Assembly: GCF_020009625.1 (NCBI RefSeq)
Contig: NZ_JAIHLP010000002.1
Coordinates: 1,860,001-1,924,000 of the forward strand
Length of the DNA stretch: 64,000 nt
From: Leifsonia poae
Lineage (GTDB): Bacteria; Actinomycetota; Actinomycetes; Actinomycetales; Microbacteriaceae
Direction of reading: 5' to 3'
In this document: positions 36,070-43,194 of the stretch, one piece after another
Position numbering within the stretch: position 1 is the stretch's first letter
Layout: each line of letters starts with the position of its first letter
Position numbers and translations under genes: made by a program
Notes under the pieces: model-generated
Databases searched by the model: none
The model's input: the letters and a program-made list of their open reading frames with translations, nothing else
What the model was told of the DNA's origin: nothing

Positions 36070-36120
36070 CGCAAAACGTCGTTCTGGGGCCCGAATCAGC
36101 CTCGAGAACGACGTTTTGCG
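36070..36120. repeat. Long perfect inverted repeat (REP-like hairpin)
   Basis: Left arm CGCAAAACGTCGTTCT (36070-36085) and right arm AGAACGACGTTTTGCG (36105-36120) are perfect 16-bp complements around a 19-base loop. It lies between two convergent-to-parallel leftward genes (start of the GAP gene and stop of the tautomerase gene). It is AT-richer than its surroundings and lacks a T-run. It resembles dispersed intergenic palindromes, but no second copy was found in this window. Confidence 0.7.
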
Positions 36121-36178
36121 ACCGCTCGGGGTCGAGAACCTCCGCGGCGGGCGGCGGCGGCGGTCGAGAGGGCGCGCC

Positions 36179-36613
36179 TTAGCCGCGGGCGGCGGCGGCC
36201 TGCGCCAGGGCGGTGAACTCTTCCACGCCGAAAGCGGTGCCCGCGAGACCCCAGCCGCCCTCGGCCGCCTCGGTGAGGATGACCCAGGTGCGCGACGCCT
36301 GGCTCTCGTCTCCACTGAGTCGGGCGATGATGCCGGTCGCCTCGCGCACGATCTGCTTCTGTCCTTCGCGGTCGAGCGAACCGGGCGGGGTGACGATCTG
36401 CACCCTCACCGTGCGGGACGACGGCGTGTTCGCGGTGGACACGGCCGTGGCGGGCAGACGGTGGATGAACGCGGCCGTGTTGTCGAGATGGAACGGTCCC
36501 GGCGTGGCGACGCCTTCGGCTCGCAGAACGGCGTGGGTGAGCTCGCGGCCGAGCTCGTGGTCGGCGTCCACCGGGAAGAGGTCGTCGGGTGCGTACACAT
36601 CGATCATGGGCAT
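36179..36613 (-). CDS. Tautomerase-superfamily protein
   Basis: The 144-residue protein starts MPMIDVYAPDD, placing Pro at position 2, the catalytic N-terminal proline of 4-oxalocrotonate tautomerase-like enzymes once Met is removed. The VRVQIVTPPGSLDREGQKQ segment and WVILTEAAEGGWGLAG are also typical of this longer tautomerase subtype. GAGGAG precedes the ATG at 36611-36613. It is divergent from a TetR gene across a perfect palindrome and is its likely target. Confidence 0.85.
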   Translation of the reverse strand: MPMIDVYAPDDLFPVDADHELGRELTHAVLRAEGVATPGPFHLDNTAAFIHRLPATAVSTANTPSSRTVRVQIVTPPGSLDREGQKQIVREATGIIARLSGDESQASRTWVILTEAAEGGWGLAGTAFGVEEFTALAQAAAARG

Positions 36614-36659
36614 GGGATGCTCCTCAGAGAAATTATGATGATATGCATAGACCGTAGAT

Positions 36660-36675
36660 TATGACGTTCGTCATA
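36660..36675. promoter_or_regulatory. Perfect palindrome, probable TetR operator
   Basis: TATGACG-TT-CGTCATA lies 23-38 bases before the tetR start and 47 bases before the divergent tautomerase start. A 16-bp site with 7-base arms in the divergent region is the usual place for local TetR repression of both genes. Confidence 0.65.
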
Positions 36676-36697
36676 GTCAAGGCCGGAGGGACGATCC

Positions 36698-37264
36698 GTG
36701 GTGAACGATGTGCGAACGAGAATGGTCGACGGCGCCATCCGCCTCCTTGCCACCCGCGGCCTCGCCGGCACGTCGTTCTCCGAGGTGATCGAGCTCACCG
36801 CGACACCGCGAGGCTCGATCTACCACCACTTCCCCGGTGGCAAGGATGAGCTCATCGCGGCCGCGATCGACCGCTCGACCGGCACCGCGATCGCCCTGCT
36901 CGACCAGCGGGCGGGCCGCCCGGCCGTAGAGGTGGCGCAGCTCTTCCTCGACGCCTGGCGACGGCTCCTCACCGGCACCGGATTCGAAGCGGGATGCGCG
37001 CTCGTCGCCGTCACCGTCGACACCGACTCGGCCGACCTTCGAGCCGACGTCGCGACCGCGTTCCACGCCTGGCGGGACCATCTGAAGCGCCTGCTCATAG
37101 AGGGCGGACTGCCCCTCGCCGACGCCGAAGCCCAGGCCACCCTTCTCTTGGCCGCAAGCGAGGGGGCGGTCATCCTGAGCCGCGCGACGCGCGACCTCGC
37201 CGCATTCGACGCCGTCGCCGAAACCCTGCTGACTCAGATCCGTCGCCTGACGCCGGCGCCGTAG
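36698..37264 (+). CDS. TetR-family transcriptional regulator
   Basis: The 188-residue protein has an N-terminal TetR HTH at residues 5-50 (MVDGAIRLLATRGLAGTSFS, then TATPRGSIYHHFPGGKDELI), where the wording matches the LmrA/YxaF-like subfamily. The start is GTG at 36698, 7 bases after GGAGGG; a second GTG follows immediately. The C-terminal domain has GCALVAVTVD, which is conserved in the subfamily. It probably represses the divergent tautomerase gene. Confidence 0.9.
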   Translation: MVNDVRTRMVDGAIRLLATRGLAGTSFSEVIELTATPRGSIYHHFPGGKDELIAAAIDRSTGTAIALLDQRAGRPAVEVAQLFLDAWRRLLTGTGFEAGCALVAVTVDTDSADLRADVATAFHAWRDHLKRLLIEGGLPLADAEAQATLLLAASEGAVILSRATRDLAAFDAVAETLLTQIRRLTPAP

Positions 37265-37304
37265 GGCGCCCGCGCGCCGGGGTGACGCGGGCCCGTCCGA
37301 ACGG

Positions 37305-37460
37305 TCAGCTGTCGGCGAGGCGTTCCATGATCTGCGCAGCCTGCGACAGAGTCCGACGATCGGCGGGCGAGAGGTGCTCGTCGATCGCGGCCTCGAGTCA
37401 GGCCTCGCGGATCGCCGGGATGCTCAGCCGAGCCGCTCGAAGACCCGTCCAGCTGACGCG
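37305..37460 (-). pseudogene. C-terminal remnant of a MarR-family gene
   Basis: Read leftwards, the frame ending at the TGA 37305-37307 gives LEAAIDEHLSPADRRTLSQA followed by AQIMERLADS, the usual C-terminal helix pair of MarR regulators. Directly upstream in the same frame comes a stop codon, and before it RVSWTGLRAARLSIPAIREA, which looks like the preceding wing and helix. The internal TGA lies where CGA (Arg) would fit. No N-terminal HTH is present; an MFS fragment on the other strand begins where it should be. Confidence 0.6.
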
Positions 37461-37461
37461 C

Positions 37462-37780
37462 GCAGGGACGGGCTGCGCGCTCATCGGTGTCGCGGACGGG
37501 GCCTGGCTGGGTCCGCGCCTGCCGCGATGGGCGACGTATGCGATCTGCGCCCTGCTCTCGGGTGCACCGCCGTTCTTCGCGCTGGCCGCCTTCACCTCGC
37601 TCCCGGTCGTGCTCACGATCGCCCTGCTGTGCGATGCCGTCGGCGGTGTGCTGAATCCGATCCTGGGCGCGGTGCAGTTCGAGCGCATTCCGCCGCGGCT
37701 CCACACGCGGGTTCTCGGGGCCCTTACGGCGAGCGCCTGGATCGGCATTCCATTCGGCTCGCCCGGCGGTCACGGGACTC
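37462..37780 (+). pseudogene. Internal fragment of an MFS transporter gene
   Basis: About 105 codons in the frame starting near 37462 read like the C-terminal half of a drug-type MFS permease: WLGPRLPRWATYAICALLSG, a hydrophobic helix, then VGGVLNPILGAVQFERIPPR and the conserved VLGALTASAWIGIPFGSP. There is no start codon with a ribosome binding site, and the N-terminal helices are absent. The C-terminus is also lost just before the hxlR stop. It is fused head-to-head to a MarR remnant. Confidence 0.65.
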
Positions 37781-37795
37781 GCCGACTCGTGAGGG

Positions 37796-38188
37796 TCAGG
37801 CGCTCTGGCGGTTGTCGTACTCCGCCTGCGCCCGGCTGACCTCGCCGAAGTGGTGGATCGACCACTCTTCGAGCGCGCGGAGCGGTTCGAGCAGTGAGCG
37901 ACCCCCCTCGGTCAGCCGGTATTCGACCTTGACCGGAACTTCCGGGTACACCGTTCGGGCGACCAGGCCGTCGCGCTCCAGCGCGCGCAGTGTCTGGGTG
38001 AGCATCTTTTGCGATATGCCCTCGACCTGACGGAGCAATTCGGAGAAGCGCCGGGTGCGTTCTCCCAGCGCACCCACGACCAGGACGGTCCACCGGTCGC
38101 CGACGCGATCGAGGATGCGACGCGTCGGGCAGCCGTCTTGGTAGGGATCGAGTTCGAGGCGCCCAGCGGCAGCAGAGGTGGTTACCAC
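37796..38188 (-). CDS. HxlR-family transcriptional regulator
   Basis: The 130-residue protein has the HxlR pattern: CPTRRILDRVGDRWTVLVVG near residue 20, FSELLRQVEGISQKMLTQTLRALERDGLV as recognition region, and VEYRLTEGGRSLLEPL. The Cys near residue 20 is the position used for thiol or electrophile sensing in several family members. The start is a GTG at 38186-38188. It is divergent from an NmrA-like gene, a common pairing for redox-responsive control. Confidence 0.9.
   Translation of the reverse strand: MVTTSAAAGRLELDPYQDGCPTRRILDRVGDRWTVLVVGALGERTRRFSELLRQVEGISQKMLTQTLRALERDGLVARTVYPEVPVKVEYRLTEGGRSLLEPLRALEEWSIHHFGEVSRAQAEYDNRQSA
38178..38188. promoter_or_regulatory. Possible HxlR operator
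   Basis: GTGGT-T-ACCAC is a perfect 11-base dyad overlapping the hxlR start codon. Two further GTTAC(C) sequences occur nearby at about 38217 and 38228, one ending in ACCAC. A binding role for HxlR is suggested by position only. Confidence 0.35.
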
Positions 38189-38264
38189 AAAGTGCCTTCT
38201 TCCGAAAGGAGAGTTGGTTACGTAGAGTTACCACGATACGACAGGGTGTCGACGGAAGGAAACC

Positions 38265-38912
38265 ATGACGAAGATCACAGTGCTGGGCGGAACCGGCTAC
38301 ACGGGAGCGAACATCGCGCGCGAGGCGGTGTCGCGCGGACACGAGGTGACCTCATTCAGCCGCACTGCGCTGAGCGAGCCCGTCGCCGGCGTGAGCTACG
38401 AGACCGGATCCCTCCTCGACGACGCCGTTCGTCGAAGCGCCGTGCAGAATGCAGACGTCGTGCTCGGAGCGCTCTCTCCGCGCGGCGAACTCGCGGGCGC
38501 ACTCGAAGACGTCTATGCACGATTCGAAGAGCTCTCGGCCGAGTCCGGCGCGAGGTTCGTGGTGATCGGCGGTTTCAGCACCCTCCGGCCGGCCGAAGGC
38601 GCACCGCGCTTCGTTCACGGCGACGGCGTCCCTGCCGAGTTCGCCGACGAGGCCCGCGAGATGACCGGCGTGCTCGAACACCTGCTCAGCGCATCCCCGA
38701 CTGCTCTCGACTGGCTCTACGTGAGCCCGGCGGCGACCTATGGCTCCTATGCGCCCGGCGAAGCGACGGGCGCCTACCGCACGGGCGGCGAGGTTGCACT
38801 CTTCGACGAGGCCGGCGAATCGGCCGTCTCGGGCGCCGACTTCGCCCTCGCCGTGGTCGACGAGATCGACAAGCCCTCCCTCCGTCGCGCCCAGCTCTCC
38901 GTCGCCTATTGA
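38265..38912 (+). CDS. NAD(P)-binding NmrA/YwnB-like protein
   Basis: The 215-residue protein has a Rossmann fold with VLGGTGYTGANIAREAVSRG near residues 5-24, an adenine-binding turn SFSRTAL, VVLGALSPRG and the later DWLYVSPAATYGSYAPGE. The usual SDR YxxxK catalytic pair is absent, as in YwnB/NmrA-like proteins, which sense redox state or reduce quinones. The ATG follows a GGAAGGAAACC stretch. It is divergent from HxlR. Confidence 0.85.
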   Translation: MTKITVLGGTGYTGANIAREAVSRGHEVTSFSRTALSEPVAGVSYETGSLLDDAVRRSAVQNADVVLGALSPRGELAGALEDVYARFEELSAESGARFVVIGGFSTLRPAEGAPRFVHGDGVPAEFADEAREMTGVLEHLLSASPTALDWLYVSPAATYGSYAPGEATGAYRTGGEVALFDEAGESAVSGADFALAVVDEIDKPSLRRAQLSVAY

Positions 38913-39114
38913 GCAGCCTGCCAGAAGGCTGAGCCCACGCGCCGCCATCCTCCCCGAGAGGGCCGGGAGGGTGGCATGCGGTCATGAAATGCTCGTCCGC
39001 GGTGCTGAGGAGTCCGGCCTCAGCACCGAGCCGGGCACGATCCAGATGGGCGCTCTTCTCGCCGAGCCGTACGGCGATCGCGTACGCCTCCCGTGCCGCA
39101 TCATTCTCATCCAT
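38686..39114 (-). CDS. Small hypothetical protein, only the N-terminal part is convincing
   Basis: A leftward ATG at 39112-39114 has an excellent GAGAGGAAG before it and opens with MDENDAAREAYAIAVRLGEK, a soluble helical sequence with normal codon use up to about residue 50. The frame then stays open across the end of the convergent NmrA-like gene, giving an Arg-rich tail that is a shadow of that gene. A hairpin at 38949-38970 lies inside it. The real gene therefore probably ends near 38970, and a frameshift may have removed its stop. Function is unknown. This gene and 38914-38972 account for the stretch between 38912 and 39225. Confidence 0.3.
   Translation of the reverse strand: MDENDAAREAYAIAVRLGEKSAHLDRARLGAEAGLLSTADEHFMTACHPPGPLGEDGGAWAQPSGRLLNRRRRAGRDGGRACRSRRPRRGRSRRPRRPIRRPRRRVQPRRPCGRRPSLRRAHRSHRSPPGSRRASREQSGMR
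38914..38972. terminator. Two hairpins downstream of the NmrA-like gene
   Basis: CAGCCT and AGGCTG (38914-38919, 38926-38931) form one stem just after the stop. CCTCCC and GGGAGG (38949-38954, 38965-38970) form another. They sit between the NmrA-like gene and a leftward small open frame and may terminate transcription in both directions. Confidence 0.45.
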
Positions 39115-39224
39115 CGTCTTCCTCTCGCGGGCAACGACCGTGCCATTGCGGGATGTCGGGGAGCCGGGCAAACTGAGCGCACCGACGCAACACCTGCGGA
39201 CGACCGGCGAAGCGGAGGCACCCC

Positions 39225-39551
39225 CTGATCCCACTCACCGCGCTGGCGTGGGTGTTCACCGCCCTCTTGATCCTCCTGTCGGTGAGCTGTGTCGCGGCCG
39301 GCCACGGCCGGATCCCGCTCAATCACCTGGTCGGCATCCGGCTGCCCTCCCTTCTGCGCAGCGAGACGGCGTGGCGTGCGGGACACGAAGCAGCAGTGAC
39401 TCCTGCGATCGTCGCATCCGCGCTCGCCCTGGTGTTCAGCGTGATCGGACTGTTCGCGCCCCTCGCCTACGTGGGCGCGATCGTCGTATTCGTCGGCGGG
39501 GTCAGCTGGGTGTTCGTGCGCGCGTCGAAGGCGGCGACTGCCGCGGGGTGA
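39225..39551 (+). CDS. SdpI-family small membrane protein
   Basis: The protein has about 108 residues and three hydrophobic segments. The conserved SdpI/YhfL cytoplasmic motif is present as IPLNHLVGIRLPSLLRSETA followed by WRAGH. A GGAGG at 39213-39217 sits 7 bases before a CTG that opens IPLTALAWVFTALL, while the first GTG (39252) has no binding site and removes part of the first helix. I therefore take CTG as the start. Family members include SdpI, the Bacillus immunity/signalling protein for the SdpC toxin; no toxin gene is next to it here. Confidence 0.7.
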   Translation: MIPLTALAWVFTALLILLSVSCVAAGHGRIPLNHLVGIRLPSLLRSETAWRAGHEAAVTPAIVASALALVFSVIGLFAPLAYVGAIVVFVGGVSWVFVRASKAATAAG

Positions 39552-39684
39552 CCCGCGCGGTCATCGGAAACACATCACCTTCTCGCGGCCGCCTCCCAGG
39601 CCAAATAAGAATCGCTCAAGGATTCATCCGGACGATGGGAGTACGCCGAAGGTCGGCTGAAGGTCGAACTCCGGGAGGTCGAGC

Positions 39685-41055
39685 ATGACGACGATCGCAC
39701 CACCTCGCCGGGCGAGCATGCGCCGCGTCAGTCCTCATGCGCAACGCCGTCACGCCCGGGTCGTGCGGCTGGTGCTCGCCGCCGGGCTGGTGGCCGTGAT
39801 CGGCATGTGGTGGGCGAGCGTCCCGGCCGGATACGCCACGACCCCCGCCGACCTCGCGACCACCGTCGGCGAGCTCAGCGGGATGCTCGGCGGCTACCTG
39901 GTCTGCGCGCAGGTGCTGCTCATCGCGCGGGTGCCGTGGTTCGAGCGGGCCGTCGGCCTCGACAAGCTCGTGCTCTGGCATCGGGTGCTCGGCACGACGG
40001 TCCTGTTCCTGATCGTGACGCACGTGCTGTTCATGGTGATCGGCGGCGAACTGCTCGACCACAGCCTCCCCTGGACCGAGTTCGTCTCGATGCTCGGCAA
40101 CTACCCCGACATGGTGACCGCCCTCATCGGCACGATCGCTTTCCTCGCCGTCGGGCTGAGCAGTGCCCGGCTGATCCGGGCCAAACTCTCCTACGAGGTC
40201 TGGTATTGGCTTCACCTCACCACCTATGCCGCGATCTTCTTGACCTTCCTGCACCAGCTCAGTGCGGGCGCGCATTTCATCGACAACCCGATCAACCGGG
40301 TGCTGTGGCTGCTGCTCTACCTCGGCACCGCATCCGCCATCCTCACCTGGCGGTTCCTCCTCCCGACGCTGAGCGCGTGGCGGCACCGGATGCGCGTGGT
40401 CGCAGTCGTGCCCGAAAACGTCGGAACCACGAGCCTCTGGTTCGCCGGAGCCCACACCGACGAGCTCGGCGTGCGGGCCGGCAACTTCCTGCTGTTCCGA
40501 TTCCTGTCGTGGGGCCACCTGCTGACGGCCCACCCGTTCTCGGTCTCGCGGGTTCCGCACGACGGCACGATGCGGATCACGGTCGGCGCGGTCGGCGATC
40601 ACACGCGCCGGCTGCGAGACCTGAAGAAGGGGACACTGGTCTTCGTCGAGGGCCCCTTCGGCCATTTCACAGCGGACCGCGCGAGCCGCGACCGCATCCT
40701 GCTGGTCGCCGGCGGCGCCGGGATCGGGCCGATCCGAGCCCTGGCGGAAGACCTGCTCCTGCGGGGAGCGAAACCGGTGCTGATCTATCGCGCGCACTCC
40801 GCCGACGATCTCGCCCTCCTCGCAGAGCTTCAGGGGATGCGCGGGCTCACCGTGGTCCCGGTCGTCGGGCGCCGGAGCGAGCTCGGCTACGACCCGCTGG
40901 GGCCGGAGGGCCTGCACTCCATCGTGCCGAACCTGCACGAGTGGGAGGCATTCATCTGCGGGCCGGAGGGGATGGCCGCCCGGGCGGAAGACTCCCTGCG
41001 GGAACTGACCATGCCAAAGCGATTCATCCACCGAGAAGAACTGAGCATGTCATGA
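39685..41055 (+). CDS. Ferric-reductase-like transmembrane flavocytochrome
   Basis: The 456-residue protein has an N-terminal six-helix membrane domain at about residues 25-225, with two His pairs for two hemes: LWHRVLGTTVLFLIVTHVLF and WLHLTTYAAIFLTFLHQL. A FAD-binding barrel (HPFSVSR) and a C-terminal NAD(P)-binding domain (GGAGIGPIRAL, ICGPEGM) follow. It should pass electrons from cytoplasmic NAD(P)H through FAD and hemes across the membrane. Its stop overlaps the FMN-binding gene by 4 bases, so the likely electron acceptor is that protein. Confidence 0.9.
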   Translation: MTTIAPPRRASMRRVSPHAQRRHARVVRLVLAAGLVAVIGMWWASVPAGYATTPADLATTVGELSGMLGGYLVCAQVLLIARVPWFERAVGLDKLVLWHRVLGTTVLFLIVTHVLFMVIGGELLDHSLPWTEFVSMLGNYPDMVTALIGTIAFLAVGLSSARLIRAKLSYEVWYWLHLTTYAAIFLTFLHQLSAGAHFIDNPINRVLWLLLYLGTASAILTWRFLLPTLSAWRHRMRVVAVVPENVGTTSLWFAGAHTDELGVRAGNFLLFRFLSWGHLLTAHPFSVSRVPHDGTMRITVGAVGDHTRRLRDLKKGTLVFVEGPFGHFTADRASRDRILLVAGGAGIGPIRALAEDLLLRGAKPVLIYRAHSADDLALLAELQGMRGLTVVPVVGRRSELGYDPLGPEGLHSIVPNLHEWEAFICGPEGMAARAEDSLRELTMPKRFIHREELSMS

Positions 41056-41564
41056 ACAGAATGAAGTGGCGCGGCACCGTCCTTTTCGTCGTGATCCTCA
41101 CCGTGATGGGGCTGACGATCGGGCTGCGCCTCTACGGCGTCGGGCAGGTCGCGACCGGCTCCACCGCGGCGACGGCCGTTCTCCCCACCTCGTCGCCGAG
41201 CGCGACGGCGTCGGCCGCCCCGTCGGCCACCGCGTCGGCCTCCCCCTCGACCTCGGCCTCCTCGTCGTCGGCCGGGACGGCGTCCGCGTCGGCGTCGAAG
41301 ACAGTGGACGGCGCCGTCGAACAGACGCCCTACGGGCCGATCCAGGTGCAGATCACCGCGAAGGGGAAGACGATCACCGCGGTGACCGTGCTCCAATCGC
41401 CGAGCGACCGGGGGCGCAGCGTCGAGATCAACGCCCAGGCCACGCCGATCCTCGCCCAAGAGGTGCTCTCCTCGCAGTCGGCGAAGATCGACACCGTCTC
41501 GGGAGCGACCTACACCTCGGAGGGCTACAGCCAATCCGTGCAGGCGGCGATCGACAAGCTATGA
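41052..41564 (+). CDS. Membrane-anchored FMN-binding protein
   Basis: The 170-residue protein has an N-terminal membrane anchor at about residues 9-29, a Ser/Ala/Thr/Pro-rich spacer at 37-81 that looks extracytoplasmic, and an FMN_bind domain ending in VSGATYTS, where Thr153 of the SGAT motif is the residue to which ApbE attaches FMN. It overlaps the upstream flavocytochrome and the downstream apbE by 4 bases each. The three products form a plausible chain: NADH to FAD and heme, then to covalent FMN on the outer face. Confidence 0.88.
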   Translation: MNRMKWRGTVLFVVILTVMGLTIGLRLYGVGQVATGSTAATAVLPTSSPSATASAAPSATASASPSTSASSSSAGTASASASKTVDGAVEQTPYGPIQVQITAKGKTITAVTVLQSPSDRGRSVEINAQATPILAQEVLSSQSAKIDTVSGATYTSEGYSQSVQAAIDKL

Positions 41565-42328
41565 GAACCCTCGACACGGTCATGGGTATCCCGATGTCCA
41601 TCGACATCCGCGACGACGGCGACTGGTCGGCAGCCGCGCGCGCCGCCTTCGAATCGATGCACGAGGCCGACCGCCGCTTCAGCCGCTTCCGAGCCGAGAG
41701 CGAGGTCTCGGCGGTGAACCGCGGCGACATCGTGCCGGACGAGTTCAGCGCAGACCTGCGGGAGGTGCTCGACATCGGCCGCGCCATCGAAGCCGCCTCC
41801 GCCGAGGCCTTCACGCTGCGCGCACCCGACGGCACCCTCGACACCGACGGCATCGTCAAAGGATGGGCCGCGGCGCGAGCGGCCGCTGCGCTCCGCCGAG
41901 CGGGGATCCGCACGTTCTGCCTCAACGCCGGCGGCGATGTCGCCGTCGCAGGCACGCCGGATGGTTCCCCCTGGAACATCGGCATCCGCTCCCCCTCCGA
42001 CGCCCACCGCATGCTCGCCGTTCTGAGCGTCACCGACGGCGCGATCGCCACCTCCGGGGCGTACGAGAGGGGCGCCCACATCATCGACGGCCGGACGGGT
42101 ATGCCTGCAACCGCATATGCGAGTGTGACCGTCATCGCCGACGACCTGACTGTGGCGGATGCGCTGGCGACCGCTGTCTTCGCCCTCGGCTCGGACGGGG
42201 TCGGCTGGGCGCTCGGCCAAGGGGCACGGGGTGTGCTGGCCCTGAACAGCGACGGTGAGCTCGTCGGTGCGGGCGAACTCCCCTTCGCCCACAGCCTGAC
42301 CGACGGGAGACATCCCGTTTCGCCCTGA
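41561..42328 (+). CDS. apbE: FAD:protein FMN transferase (ApbE family)
   Basis: The 255-residue protein contains the ApbE signatures: GIPMSIDI, FSRFRAESEVSAVNRG, LDTDGIVKGWAA, NAGGDVAVAG and TSGAYERGAHIIDGRTG. These residues bind FAD and magnesium and transfer FMN to Thr in SGAT-type motifs. It lacks an obvious lipoprotein signal and is shorter than Gram-negative ApbE, as in many actinobacteria. The ATG overlaps the FMN-binding gene stop, so target and modifying enzyme are translationally coupled. Confidence 0.92.
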   Translation: MRTLDTVMGIPMSIDIRDDGDWSAAARAAFESMHEADRRFSRFRAESEVSAVNRGDIVPDEFSADLREVLDIGRAIEAASAEAFTLRAPDGTLDTDGIVKGWAAARAAAALRRAGIRTFCLNAGGDVAVAGTPDGSPWNIGIRSPSDAHRMLAVLSVTDGAIATSGAYERGAHIIDGRTGMPATAYASVTVIADDLTVADALATAVFALGSDGVGWALGQGARGVLALNSDGELVGAGELPFAHSLTDGRHPVSP

Positions 42329-42370
42329 TGCGAAGGATGCGCCCGTCCGCGGCTTCTGGTCGATCTCGGA

Positions 42371-43136
42371 CTACAGCGCCGAGGGCTTCTTCGAACCCGA
42401 GGGCGCGGGCTCGACCTCGTGGCTCGCCACCCAGCTGTCGAGAAGTGTGAGCGCATCCTGGGAGGGCGTGCCCGGCTCCGCCGTGTATACGTTGATGCGC
42501 AGCCCCGGGTCACCGGGCAGCTCCAGGGCCTCGAAGGTCAGATCGAGGTCGCCGACGATCGGGTGGTGCAGGCGCTTGTGCCCTGTGCGGTGGTACTTCA
42601 CGTCATGCCGTGCCCAGCGCACGCGGAACTCTTCGCTGCGCGTGCTGAGCTCGCCGATCAGATCGCTGAGGTCGCGATCGTGCGGATTGCGTCCCGCGGT
42701 CTGCCGCAGGATGGCGACGATATCGTCGGCGGCACGCTCCCAATCGGCATAGAAACTGCGGGCCCGGGGGTTGAGGAAGGTGAATCGAGCATTGTTCGGC
42801 GGCTGGACCTCCTCCGACATCAGGTCGAGGTAGAGGGCCCGGCCGAGCGCGTTGGCCGCGAGCACATCCGACCGGTCATTGCGCACCCACGCCGGCGCCG
42901 TCGAGCTGAAGGGCGCGGGCGATCGCGTCGAGCACGCTGTCCGAGACGCCGGCGAGGTTCCCACGTTCGAGGCGCGTGTAGTAGTCGACACTCACACCGG
43001 CCAGCATTGCGACCTCTTCGCGCCGCAACCCGATGACCCGACGATTGCCTCCGTACGCGGGAAGCCCGGCCTGCTCCGGACCGATGCGGCCGCGGCGGGA
43101 GGTCAGGAAATCTCTCACCTCGGAGTTCTGCGGCAT
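42371..43136 (-). pseudogene. XRE/MmyB-type regulator with an internal deletion
   Basis: From the ATG at 43134-43136 an 86-residue frame encodes a full XRE HTH (LTSRRGRI, RREEVAMLAGVSVDYYTRLE, VLDAIARALQLD) and stops at 42876. The C-terminal MmyB ligand domain (APAWVRNDRSDVLAANALGR, NNARFTFLNPRARSFYADW, HHPIVGDLDLTFE) continues in another frame from about 42895 to 42371. The linker of roughly 35-45 residues that normally joins HTH and ligand domain is missing. A deletion with a frame change explains this better than a single-base error. No target gene is obvious. Confidence 0.8.
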
Positions 43137-43194
43137 ACCTTCGACCGTACGCCGTCGACGACCGCCGAGGGAGGGTCTGCCGGTACCTGCCGCC

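Noticed and set aside
41190..41300. Low-complexity repeat as a separate element
   Set aside because: The GC-rich TCG/GCC repeats encode the Ser/Ala linker of the FMN-binding protein and are part of the gene.
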